From: Pyrinomonadaceae bacterium
GTDB taxonomy: Bacteria; Acidobacteriota; Blastocatellia; Pyrinomonadales; Pyrinomonadaceae
DNA: 64,000 bases
Assembly: GCA_019186825.1 (NCBI GenBank)
Contig: JABARP010000002.1
Span: 62,001-126,000, forward strand
Direction of reading: 5' to 3'
A program made the translations under genes and the position numbers. The notes beneath the pieces were generated by a model, which saw only the letters and a program-made list of their open reading frames with translations, was not told the DNA's origin and did not search any database. Positions 53,623 through 62,122 of this stretch are shown here, one piece after another. How positions within the stretch are numbered: position 1 is the first letter of the stretch; the number at the start of each line of letters is the position of its first letter.

Positions 53623-54319
53623 GATATATCTCCTCCAGCGATCGTCGGTTGTCAGCGATCTGCATACGCAATTCTTCGCGGGTTACGAGAGCGGTCAGTT
53701 TGCCGTCCACGAGTACCGCAACCCGGTCGGCGAGCATCTCGACATCCGCAAGTACATGCGAGGTGAAGACGATCGTCTTCCCATTGTCTTTTAGCGTCTT
53801 TAGAAATTTGCGAAATGCGATCGCCCCTGCCGGGTCTAAACTAACGGTCGGTTCGTCAAGCAGCAAAACCGGTGCATCCGCAAGACACGCGACAGCAAGC
53901 CCCAGTTTCTGCCTCATACCGCCCGACAATTCAGATACGCGCTTATCGCTGAATCCGTTAAAGTTGAATTCAGAACCATGTACTACGTCTTCGATCCTCG
54001 ATGCGGGCAGCTTTCGCAGTCGGCAATAGAATTCGAGGACCTCGCGGGCCGTCAAACAATCGTGAAAACCAACTCGCTGCGGCAAGAAACTTAGTGCCTT
54101 CCGAGCCTCTTGCGGTCTTTTGCAGGTGTCAATTCCCCTGACCGTGATCTCCCCTGAAGTTGGTTTGATCAGGCCTGCGATGCACTTTAAGATCGTGGAT
54201 TTGCCGCTGCCGTTCGGGCCGAGAAGTGCGAACGTCTCGCCCTCTCGCACCTCGAACGAGACGTCGTCAACCGCCGTAAAGGACCCGAACCGCTTTGTCA
54301 GTCCTTGAACGTTGATCAT
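53600..54319 (-). CDS. nosF: NosF-type ABC transporter ATPase
   Basis: 239 residues. GPNGSGKST (Walker A), ELSGGMRQKLGLAVAC (signature), VLLLDEPTVSLDP (Walker B) and FTSHVLADVE (H loop). Supplies energy to NosY during CuZ assembly. The start overlaps the nosD stop by four bases (ATGA). Confidence 0.95.
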   Translation of the reverse strand: MINVQGLTKRFGSFTAVDDVSFEVREGETFALLGPNGSGKSTILKCIAGLIKPTSGEITVRGIDTCKRPQEARKALSFLPQRVGFHDCLTAREVLEFYCRLRKLPASRIEDVVHGSEFNFNGFSDKRVSELSGGMRQKLGLAVACLADAPVLLLDEPTVSLDPAGAIAFRKFLKTLKDNGKTIVFTSHVLADVEMLADRVAVLVDGKLTALVTREELRMQIADNRRSLEEIYLDYAKTA

Positions 54320-55674
54320 CGGGCGAAACCTCGCTTAAAGGCGGCAAGAGAGAGCCCGAGAATAGCAGACGAAAAGGCGAGCAGGAGCCATTTTGCGGCA
54401 CCGCGGCTCTCACGCGGGGGAAACGTAGTGTCGATCTTCACAGGCCGCATAAGCGGCCGCCGGTCAAATTCATTCGATCCCTTTAATATCGGGAATGCTT
54501 TCTCGGCGGCGACAAGTGACTGCGCCGCCGGGCTGTTTAGGTAGATCCGCATGCGCGGAAAATTCCCTTCCAAATACTCAAAGATATTGTGGATCGGATG
54601 CGATACATCGCCGATGCCATCTGTATCGAGATCGTAGCCGTCGTAATCATCCCAATAGTTTCCGCCCGCGTCCGAGGCCCACTTTGTCGAACTTGTTTTC
54701 CCGATCAGGGTAAGCGGGCTCATATTGTTGATGAAATTGTTCTGCTCGAACAAATTGTTCTCGCTGCTTGCAAAGATCTCCATCGCAACATCGTTCTCAG
54801 CCACGGTGTTTCGACAAAAGACCGAGTTGAGCGAGGCTTCGAGAAAAAGCCCGACCGCATTGTCGAGAACTAGATTCTCTTCGATCGTACATTCGCGGCA
54901 ATCCTGAAAAAGGATACCGAACGAACTGAAACCGCGATTATGTACGAACGTATTTCGCTTGAGGACTATATTCTTCGAATACATTATCGCCGCACCCGCA
55001 ATGTTGTCGTAGAAGACATTGTCCTCGAACAGATTGTCGTCCGAGTTCATAAAGTGCAGGCCATACCGCAGGTTGAAGACCCGATTGCGGCGGAAAATGT
55101 TATTCGAGCTGGTTTGAATGTACATTCCGTCGCGTGCTTCGGTCACGACATTGTCTTCAAAAAGATTGTTTTGCGAATTCCATACATGGATGCCGCCGCC
55201 CCGCGCACCACTCTCCAATTCGGTTCGACCGAAGATCTGATTTCGATTGACCTTGTTGTCCGAGGAATTGAAAAGGTAGATGCCGAAAAGGATGTCCCTC
55301 AGCTCTATGTCTTCGATCGTGTTGCCGTTCGAGCGGAGCAGGATCCCGGCGTCTTCGCCGACAAGGTCGCCGCCGCTCGTCTCGACCTTCAAACGGGTGA
55401 TCGTGCAATTGTCCGCGGTGATCTCGATAACGCTGCCTTTACCCGTTCCCTTTATCGTCGGGCCGCCAACACCCTCGATCGTTAGCGATTTGTCGATCAA
55501 CAGATTCTCGTTGTAGATGCCGCTTTCGACACGGATCGTATCTCCCGGTTTCGCGGCCCGGATCGCGGCGTTAACTGTCTTGAACTGTTCCTCAGCCCCG
55601 ACCCGCAGCACCTCGGCTTGAACCGCAAATGCCGCAAGAAATATCAATAAAATGCTGAAGCAATAGCTCCTCAT
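54316..55674 (-). CDS. nosD: NosD, periplasmic maturation factor
   Basis: 452 residues. Signal peptide ends AVQAE. The rest is a right-handed beta-helix of repeated N-rich strands (SSDNKVNRNQIFG, NNLFEDNVV, NNIFRRNRVF, NCTITRLKV) typical of NosD, which inserts sulfide/copper into NosZ. A C-terminal helix near the end (WLLLAFSSAILGLSLAAF) may anchor it. Lies 14 bases after the NosB-like gene. Confidence 0.93.
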   Translation of the reverse strand: MRSYCFSILLIFLAAFAVQAEVLRVGAEEQFKTVNAAIRAAKPGDTIRVESGIYNENLLIDKSLTIEGVGGPTIKGTGKGSVIEITADNCTITRLKVETSGGDLVGEDAGILLRSNGNTIEDIELRDILFGIYLFNSSDNKVNRNQIFGRTELESGARGGGIHVWNSQNNLFEDNVVTEARDGMYIQTSSNNIFRRNRVFNLRYGLHFMNSDDNLFEDNVFYDNIAGAAIMYSKNIVLKRNTFVHNRGFSSFGILFQDCRECTIEENLVLDNAVGLFLEASLNSVFCRNTVAENDVAMEIFASSENNLFEQNNFINNMSPLTLIGKTSSTKWASDAGGNYWDDYDGYDLDTDGIGDVSHPIHNIFEYLEGNFPRMRIYLNSPAAQSLVAAEKAFPILKGSNEFDRRPLMRPVKIDTTFPPRESRGAAKWLLLAFSSAILGLSLAAFKRGFAR

Positions 55675-55688
55675 TGCTCCCTAAAAGC

Positions 55689-56393
55689 CTACGATGCCGC
55701 TTCTGACGCCCGGAGATCCCGCTTATACCCACGCCATGCCCAAACAAGTGCGGCAAGCAACAAAAGCCCGTAAACGATGAATAGATACGAGGCGACATCC
55801 GGATAGCTATAGACCGTAAAGTTCCCGACCACTTGTTCGCCAAAAAGGGGCGGTGTGAAGGGTTCGACCTTTATTGCCGCTGTCGGATCGAGGTTGTGTC
55901 CGTAGCTGTGCAGGCGGTAGTAAAAGCTCCAAAGCGAATACAGGCTGAAGTAAACGAACAGCACAAAAACATCGACGAGCTTCGACATCTTACCGAGCAC
56001 GACAGCGCGCAAGGCCAGCAGCACGAGCCCGCCGATCGCAAACGGCAGCCAAACGAATTCGCTAAAGTCACTCTCGAGCAGTGGACGCATCCCGATATAG
56101 TGATTTAGCGAGTTTATCTCCCGCAGGTCATCACGATTTGGCGTCTTCGCCCCTTCAAGCCGATACGCATAGATATCAAGTGCTAATCCGTCCGTATACT
56201 GATTGGAGAAGAAGGTCATATTCCAAAGAGGGAAAAGGAATACGAACAAAAGCGCGAGTGAAGCAATAATGATCAGTAACCGGCTGATCAGCGGGATAGG
56301 TTGTTCTAGAAAATCGTATTTCTGGACCAAAAAGCGCCTTATCCAGCTGTGTGATCCGTTCGCCCCTGCGGTTTGTGCTTCTTCGGTTACCAT
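55689..56393 (-). CDS. NosB-like integral membrane protein
   Basis: 234 residues, about five transmembrane helices, with the conserved-looking stretch TDGLALDIYAYRLEG and REINSLNHYIGMRPL. Placed between nosZ and nosD, exactly where clade II nos clusters carry nosB, a multi-spanning protein of unclear biochemical role. The sequence match to NosB is by position and topology, not certain. Confidence 0.7.
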   Translation of the reverse strand: MVTEEAQTAGANGSHSWIRRFLVQKYDFLEQPIPLISRLLIIIASLALLFVFLFPLWNMTFFSNQYTDGLALDIYAYRLEGAKTPNRDDLREINSLNHYIGMRPLLESDFSEFVWLPFAIGGLVLLALRAVVLGKMSKLVDVFVLFVYFSLYSLWSFYYRLHSYGHNLDPTAAIKVEPFTPPLFGEQVVGNFTVYSYPDVASYLFIVYGLLLLAALVWAWRGYKRDLRASEAAS

Positions 56394-56497
56394 TCGATCC
56401 CCCTTTTTCTGTACCGGGCTTGCGCCGTGCGGCGAGAGCCGGCGAGGATAGAATTTTCTTCACCACCACTCTCGTCGCCGCGCGGGCCCGAATTGTC

Positions 56498-58360
56498 CTA
56501 TTTCGGTTTTACAACCAAATATCCCTGCATTTCCTGGTGCAATGCCGAACAGAAATTCGTGCAGTAATACGCATAGACACCGGGTTTATTCGCAACGAAT
56601 TCGATCGTCTTTGTCTCGCCCGGATCCACCACGACGTTTATGTTGTATTCCAGGAGTCCAAATCCGTGCAGCTCATCGGTCGTCTGCTCGATATTCGTCA
56701 AGTGGAACGTGACCTTGTCGCCCTGATTGACTTCGACGGCGGTCGGCGTGATCGTACTGCGAACGAGGACCGTCTTGACGACGACACCATCCGCGGTGCG
56801 TTCGGCCTTAGCATCATTGATGTCCCAGATCGCGAACGGATTCTTATTCTCCTCTTTTTGATAGACCTCGATCGGCTTGAGCTTGTCCGCCTTGATGATC
56901 TGAGCGTAGTGCGGCTCAGGCTCGGTGAAGGCGTTATAGAGCAGCTTCATCTTCTCGGTTTCGATCCCGATCAGCTGTGTGCTTTCGGGCTGGGACGGCC
57001 CGACGTTCAGGTGCGTACCGTGTGAGAGTTTGTTGAGGGCAACAAGGAATTTTCCATCAGGATCGACGGTGTCGCCTTCGGCGGTCGCAAGGTGGCCAAT
57101 GTTGTATGTGATCGGGATCTTATCGACGACATCCCAGCTGCCGAGCCTCCATTTCGCAACCGCACTTTCCACAAAAAGGCTCGTGTAGGCGTTGCCCTGA
57201 TTATCGAACTGAGTGTGCAGCGGCCCAAGCCCGACATTCACCTCGGCTTCCTTGATCGCGTCGTAATTCAAGATCGGAAGGCCATCTTCCTCGCCCGAAA
57301 AGTTCTTTGCCTGGATGGCGGCCAGCATCTTCTCAACGCTGTACGCGGTCGTGATCGATTGAAGCTTGCCGCTTCCAATGATCCACTTTCCGTCCGGACT
57401 TATATCAACACCGTGCGGACTCTTACTGCATGGGATCAGATAGACGAGGCCGGGGTTCTGAACCGGATCGATCACAGGCACACCGTCGATCACCTGTGTC
57501 TTGCCTGCCTGAACGGCCTTCTCGACCTCTTTCCAGTTGACCGCAACGATGTAATCACGTTCTCTTTGAGTTGATGTGACCTCGAGCTTGCCGATCGCTT
57601 TCTCCGTGTTGTAGCTCGTCCAGAACGCCCAACCTTCGCTCGGCCCCTTGCCGGCGTCACCGAGGTCGTAGTTGTACGGCGGCATCAGAATCTGCCAGCC
57701 GACACTCATCTCGCCCGAGTCAGGCTTGATCGCGATACCCGAAACAACGCCCTTATACTTCGACGCATATTCCTCGACCGATGCAGCCGTTCCCTTTGGC
57801 AGCGGGATCGAGAATCTCGATGCTGCGAGCACATATTCGCTGTTCGGCGTTACGAATGCACCGCCGTGAAATCCCGATACGTTCGGCACCGGCCCCAGGA
57901 TCTGCTTGGTCTTAAAATCGCGGAGATCGATGCGGGCAACGCGGTTATTACCGTTGTCGTTCACAAACAGCCAGCGTCCGTCGTAATCACCTTTCGTCTC
58001 ACTCAAAGCCGGATGGTGAACATCGCCCCAGTCGTAATCGCCGAGCATCTCCTTGCTTTCCTTGTCGAATCCGTAGCCCGTCGCGGGATACTTCGCAAAG
58101 ACAGGGATCGTCGAGATGTGACGCATCGACGGGACGCCCGCAACATAGACGTTGCCGGAGTGCCCACCCGAATAAAATAGGTAGTATTCATCTATATCGC
58201 CGGGTGCAACGTAGGTAAGCGTCGCAGCCTCGGCCGCTCCGCCTTTATCCTGCTTAAGCGCGGACCTTCGTGCGCAGCTCCCGATCGTCAAAAACGAAGC
58301 TAAAAGAAATATTCCGAGAAATATCCACAAGGACCTTGGCTTTTTGAATAGGTTTTTCAT
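56498..58360 (-). CDS. nosZ: Nitrous oxide reductase, clade II (Sec-type)
   Basis: 620 residues; reduces N2O to N2 in the periplasm. CuA site: CTNFCSALHQEM with Cys600, Cys604, His608, Met611. The CuZ beta-propeller carries DVHHPALS (His115, His116), HGGAFV, SPHGVDISPDG, GPLHTQF, IGHLATAEGD and LSHGTHLN, supplying the histidine ligands. The leader is a short Sec-type signal with TIGSC (Cys29), a possible lipobox, and no twin-arginine motif, which is characteristic of clade II. First nos gene after the cytochrome genes. Confidence 0.96.
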   Translation of the reverse strand: MKNLFKKPRSLWIFLGIFLLASFLTIGSCARRSALKQDKGGAAEAATLTYVAPGDIDEYYLFYSGGHSGNVYVAGVPSMRHISTIPVFAKYPATGYGFDKESKEMLGDYDWGDVHHPALSETKGDYDGRWLFVNDNGNNRVARIDLRDFKTKQILGPVPNVSGFHGGAFVTPNSEYVLAASRFSIPLPKGTAASVEEYASKYKGVVSGIAIKPDSGEMSVGWQILMPPYNYDLGDAGKGPSEGWAFWTSYNTEKAIGKLEVTSTQRERDYIVAVNWKEVEKAVQAGKTQVIDGVPVIDPVQNPGLVYLIPCSKSPHGVDISPDGKWIIGSGKLQSITTAYSVEKMLAAIQAKNFSGEEDGLPILNYDAIKEAEVNVGLGPLHTQFDNQGNAYTSLFVESAVAKWRLGSWDVVDKIPITYNIGHLATAEGDTVDPDGKFLVALNKLSHGTHLNVGPSQPESTQLIGIETEKMKLLYNAFTEPEPHYAQIIKADKLKPIEVYQKEENKNPFAIWDINDAKAERTADGVVVKTVLVRSTITPTAVEVNQGDKVTFHLTNIEQTTDELHGFGLLEYNINVVVDPGETKTIEFVANKPGVYAYYCTNFCSALHQEMQGYLVVKPK

Positions 58361-58381
58361 CTCTCTCCTCTACGAACGTCC

Positions 58382-59590
58382 TTATTTGCCCGCTGGCGTG
58401 GGCGACGGGGACGCGCTCTTGATCTGCTGTTCCAGCTTTCGCTGATAGGCAACTTTTAACAATGCGATCGCCTGATGACGTTGTTCCGTCGTCAGTGGGA
58501 TCTGCGTGGCAAGGACCACCGACATCGTGCCGGTCGGGTCCATTAAAAAATCATCCAACGTACGCCCGAAGCGGTTTTGCACGTCGACAACTGCATCTGA
58601 AAGGTCGGGCCCGATCTTCGCGGCTGAATTCACTCCCAACGAACTGACCGAGTGGCAAACAAAGCATTTGTTCTGCACGAAGAATGCCCCTTCGCCCTCG
58701 AGCATTTCCTTCTCCCTTGCGATCTCTTCCGGTGTCGGCACATCGCGAAGCTGTACTCCCGAAATGTAGCTCGCGGGGATCGGTTCCTTCCGCCAACTCA
58801 TTACAAGGAGCGCAAGTGCCTGTGCATCCTGCGACGAGAAGCCGAAGTTCGGCATAATGCTGTCCGGCGAAACCATCTTTGGATTCTGGAAGTGAGCAAC
58901 CTGCCAGGCGAAGACCGCGTGCCGACCCGTCAGGCGTCCGTAATCGAACTGCTCGGTCGGTTTTTCGCCTTCGAATGTGAGATCGGGGCCGATGATGCCG
59001 CCACGGCCGTTGATCGTGTGGCATGCTCTACAGTCCTTTTGCTCGACGAGATTCTTGGCGGTATTGATATAATCCATTCCCTTCGTCTCACGGTCGTAGC
59101 GATGGCAGGCGTTGCAGTTCATCTCCATCAACGCCTTGGAATTTTTGATCAAATACGCCTCGCTCACTTCCTGGCCGAGTACGGGTTCGTCCCAGTGCTC
59201 AACGTTCCCATGCGCGTCAGGGAGTGTTGTAGAGAATCCCTGCCCGCCGTGGCAAGACGTACATCCGTATGCGGTGAGCGGATGCTTTTCGAGGATCTCC
59301 TTCGGATGCGTGCGGTATGGATTCGGAGCCGTCTCCAGTCCCTTCCATTCGGTCGCCTGGTGACAGGTAACGCAGCGATCCACACGGTCAAGGTCTTTGA
59401 CCCATATCTGTTGAACACCGGACGGTATCTGCTCGGCGCGTTCCGGACCGAATTTTTCGGAAACGAAGTCTCTAAATTCCGCCTGATAGTCCCGCCAATC
59501 CGTCGTGTTTTCCCTAAAGAAAACGAACGCCGTCAGCCCAAGCAGGGAAAGTCCTAAAACGTAAAGTTTGATCGCATCTTTGCTGAACAT
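58382..59590 (-). CDS. Membrane-anchored pentahaem c-type cytochrome
   Basis: 402 residues. One N-terminal transmembrane segment (about 6-25) and five CxxCH motifs starting at Cys73 (CVTCH), Cys110 (CTSCH), Cys159 (CNACH), Cys187 (CRACH) and Cys309 (CFVCH). The C-terminal half has MPNFGFSSQDAQALA and GPDLSD, typical of mono-haem cytochrome c domains. Located between cytochrome b and nosZ, it is the natural carrier from the Rieske/cytochrome b module to NosZ. Confidence 0.9.
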   Translation of the reverse strand: MFSKDAIKLYVLGLSLLGLTAFVFFRENTTDWRDYQAEFRDFVSEKFGPERAEQIPSGVQQIWVKDLDRVDRCVTCHQATEWKGLETAPNPYRTHPKEILEKHPLTAYGCTSCHGGQGFSTTLPDAHGNVEHWDEPVLGQEVSEAYLIKNSKALMEMNCNACHRYDRETKGMDYINTAKNLVEQKDCRACHTINGRGGIIGPDLTFEGEKPTEQFDYGRLTGRHAVFAWQVAHFQNPKMVSPDSIMPNFGFSSQDAQALALLVMSWRKEPIPASYISGVQLRDVPTPEEIAREKEMLEGEGAFFVQNKCFVCHSVSSLGVNSAAKIGPDLSDAVVDVQNRFGRTLDDFLMDPTGTMSVVLATQIPLTTEQRHQAIALLKVAYQRKLEQQIKSASPSPTPAGK

Positions 59591-59615
59591 TTCTTCTTCT
59601 CTCTCCTTGCTCGGA

Positions 59616-60992
59616 TCAGAATCTTCTAGGCGTCTGCTCCCATTCCTGCCACGGCATATAGATCTCCCAGAACGGCCCGCGCATATATGTGCCGATGAAG
59701 GTTAGGACCAAGATCGCCGCAACTATGATCAGAAAGATCCTGTTCTGCCATTGGCGTTCCTTCGGGAACCACCTTCCGATCGAACTCACCGGCGATTTGT
59801 CAAAGTACGGCCATAGAACCGCGGCCACGACCAGAACGCCGGGAAGGATGATGCCGCCGATAAGAGCACCGTTTATCGTGAAGCCTCCTACTGTGAACGT
59901 CGTGATGGTCACCAGCTCCTGCAGCCATAGGAAATACCACGGTGCCTTCGCCGGATTCGGCGTAACCGCAGGATTTGCTGCTTCTTCGAGCGGTGCTCTG
60001 ACAAGCAGCGTCAATAGGATCGAGATCAGGAGCGTTGCAAGCGTTACGACCGCAAGCCGAACTGTTAGATATGGCGACGAAGGAACCTTGTCCTTCTCGT
60101 CGTCGATCATCACGTTCTGAACATCCACGGCCGACCCGCCGGTGATCCCGAGCAGCGAATAGGTCTTGCTCGCGATGGCCGGATGCTCCTGCTTCTTTGC
60201 TTCCTCGTAACGTTTTTCTGTGCAGGCAAGGCCACCGTCCTTTCGAACTCGCCACATGTGGTAGCTAACGAGAGCAAAGGTGGCAAGCGGAAGGAGGAAA
60301 CAATGCAGAACATAGAATCGGATCAGCGTCGCCTGCTCGATAGTTGTTCCGCCGAGCAGGATAAATCTTGTAGGGTCGCCGAAAACGGGTGCCGAACTCG
60401 CGATATTCGTTCCGACCGTGATCGCCCAGTATGCTAGCTGGTCCCACGGTAAGAGATATCCCGTGAACGAAAGGAGCAGCGTTATAAGCAGCAGGACGAC
60501 ACCTACGATCCAGTTGAGCGGGCGATTCTGCCCGACGGCCTTTCGCCCGTTCTTGAATGCACCGGTCAGGAAGACGCGCACCATGTGCAGAAAGACGACT
60601 GCGACCATCAAGTGCGCCGAGATCCGATGAAGCCCGCGAAGGAACCAACCGTAACTTGTCGAAAACTCCAGATCCTTGACCGAGAGGTATGCACGCTCGA
60701 CTGACGGCACATAAAGGAACATCAGGATGCCGCCGGTTATCGTCAAGATCAGAAAGAGAACTGCCGAGATCGTCCCAAGCCAGAACGAATAGCCCCACGA
60801 AAGGCTTTCTAGGCTAACCTTCGCCGGGAACCAGTGCAGGATAAAGTTCCGAACGATCGCATCGCCTGCCTCGCGTTTCGTCTCGGGCTTCCACGTCCAG
60901 GTGAGCTTTTCCCATGTCGCCTTAAAAGCGAGCTTTTCACGCAGCGTTCCAAGTAATGAAGTCTTTGTTTCTGAGATCTCTTCTGTCGCCAT
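59616..60992 (-). CDS. Cytochrome b subunit (bc/b6f-type quinol oxidoreductase)
   Basis: 458 residues from ATG 60992; the frame is open 27 codons upstream, overlapping the previous gene. An N-terminal ~90-residue extension precedes the cytochrome b core with haem-ligand pairs HRISAHLM, HMVRV and YVLHCFLLP, FALVSYHMWRV, and the segment APWYFLWLQELV, the counterpart of the PEWY quinol-oxidation motif. Length fits a fused b6 plus subunit IV. With the Rieske protein it would oxidise quinol and feed the pentahaem cytochrome. Confidence 0.93.
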   Translation of the reverse strand: MATEEISETKTSLLGTLREKLAFKATWEKLTWTWKPETKREAGDAIVRNFILHWFPAKVSLESLSWGYSFWLGTISAVLFLILTITGGILMFLYVPSVERAYLSVKDLEFSTSYGWFLRGLHRISAHLMVAVVFLHMVRVFLTGAFKNGRKAVGQNRPLNWIVGVVLLLITLLLSFTGYLLPWDQLAYWAITVGTNIASSAPVFGDPTRFILLGGTTIEQATLIRFYVLHCFLLPLATFALVSYHMWRVRKDGGLACTEKRYEEAKKQEHPAIASKTYSLLGITGGSAVDVQNVMIDDEKDKVPSSPYLTVRLAVVTLATLLISILLTLLVRAPLEEAANPAVTPNPAKAPWYFLWLQELVTITTFTVGGFTINGALIGGIILPGVLVVAAVLWPYFDKSPVSSIGRWFPKERQWQNRIFLIIVAAILVLTFIGTYMRGPFWEIYMPWQEWEQTPRRF

Positions 60993-61008
60993 TGTTATCT
61001 CTCGCTTT

Positions 61009-61500
61009 TTACCGTTGATCGTCCTTTTGTCTTTCTCCGGGCTGAGTTCCCGGATCGCCCGTGCGAATTTCACTGTGCCTGATCTGGCCGCCGAGATTTG
61101 AGGTTCGCAGCATCAGCCCGGCCGACCCGACCGCCGACAACAGCGCGATCAGAACAAGAAACTTCGCCGCCCCCGTCTTTTTCAAGAACATCGTGATCAG
61201 CCCGATGAGCGAGATCGCACCCGTGATCATCATCGAGATCATCGCGAAATATGCGGCATCCTCATGCTGTTCGATCAGGTCGTGGCTTACGCCTGCGAGC
61301 TTCTCAACCACCTCTTCCGCCGGTTCGCCCGATAGATAGACCGGGATCGTGACCGCCGCGGCGAAAACGAGAACGAGCAACGCCAACTCCTTCAGCGCAT
61401 CGCTCTTTCTCAAATACGCGTACACAAAAAGCGGCACCGCGAGAACCGAACAGATCACCGGGAAGTGATTCAGGAAAAGGTGTACATGAACCGGATCCAT
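61009..61500 (-). CDS. Four-helix membrane protein (DUF2231-like)
   Basis: 163 residues with four predicted transmembrane helices and histidines at the N-terminus (HVHLFLNHFP). AEEVVEKLAGVSHDLIEQHEDAA between helices 2 and 3 is typical of DUF2231-type proteins, which bind haem in some cases. Placed between the Rieske and cytochrome b genes, it is a candidate additional subunit. Function not established. Confidence 0.75.
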   Translation of the reverse strand: MDPVHVHLFLNHFPVICSVLAVPLFVYAYLRKSDALKELALLVLVFAAAVTIPVYLSGEPAEEVVEKLAGVSHDLIEQHEDAAYFAMISMMITGAISLIGLITMFLKKTGAAKFLVLIALLSAVGSAGLMLRTSNLGGQIRHSEIRTGDPGTQPGERQKDDQR

Positions 61501-61513
61501 TCTTGATGCTCCT

Positions 61514-62122
61514 TCACACCGTCAGGCGAAAATCCTGACTGACGCGTGTCGCCTTATCCACGATCAACTGACCGTCATCCGGGGAAACCTCCAGGTTGAA
61601 ATGATCAAGTGGCCGCGGCGCGGGGCCCGCAAAATTCGTCCCGTCGCCGTAGTATTTCGAGCCATGGCAAGGACAGTGGAATTCGACCTGTTCTTCGATC
61701 TCCTTGCCGCCGACCGTCACCTTTTTCGGCTGGTTTAGCTTCACCATCTTGACCGTGCACCCGAGGTGCGTACAGGCGGCCGAGATCGCGTGGAAAGTAT
61801 TCTTATCGCGAAAGACGAATAGCCGATCGCCTTCAAGGAAAGTCCCGCCTTCGGTAAATTTATCGAGAGAACCAAGTTTGAATTTCTGCGGCGGCTCATA
61901 CAGCACATTTGGGAAGAGCGAACGCAGCATAGCAAACGCCTGCCCACCCAGAGCGATCAGAACAGCCGATATCCCTAGAGTTTTTAGAAGGCTGCGTCTG
62001 CTCGTGTCCGCGTCTCCGATCAGCTCGACGTTCTTAGGCTTTTGAGTAAGCAGTTCGTCCGCTTCGCTTTGAGCGTCGAGGACCTTTGTTCTGGCCTTAT
62101 CGAATTCGCTCTGATTCTTCAT
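61514..62122 (-). CDS. Rieske iron-sulfur protein
   Basis: 202 residues. A twin-Arg-like start (TSRRSLLKTLG) and membrane anchor are followed by the [2Fe-2S] cluster motifs CTHLGC (Cys117, His119, Cys122) and CPCHGSKY (Cys150, Cys152, His153). The GPAPRPL loop near the C-terminus is also typical. Starts 26 bases before the upstream gene ends, so the two are tightly coupled. Forms the Rieske/cytochrome b module with the next genes. Confidence 0.94.
   Translation of the reverse strand: MKNQSEFDKARTKVLDAQSEADELLTQKPKNVELIGDADTSRRSLLKTLGISAVLIALGGQAFAMLRSLFPNVLYEPPQKFKLGSLDKFTEGGTFLEGDRLFVFRDKNTFHAISAACTHLGCTVKMVKLNQPKKVTVGGKEIEEQVEFHCPCHGSKYYGDGTNFAGPAPRPLDHFNLEVSPDDGQLIVDKATRVSQDFRLTV

Noticed and set aside
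56351..57025. 224-codon plus-strand frame opposite nosZ
   Set aside because: Antisense of the CuA domain; no ribosome binding site or domain.
58652..59557. 301-codon plus-strand frame opposite the pentahaem cytochrome
   Set aside because: The haem motifs are clear on the minus strand; the other frame shows no domain.
59616..60992. APWY in place of PEWY in cytochrome b as a lost quinol site
   Set aside because: PWY variants are usual in menaquinol-type cytochrome b proteins, so this is probably not a defect.
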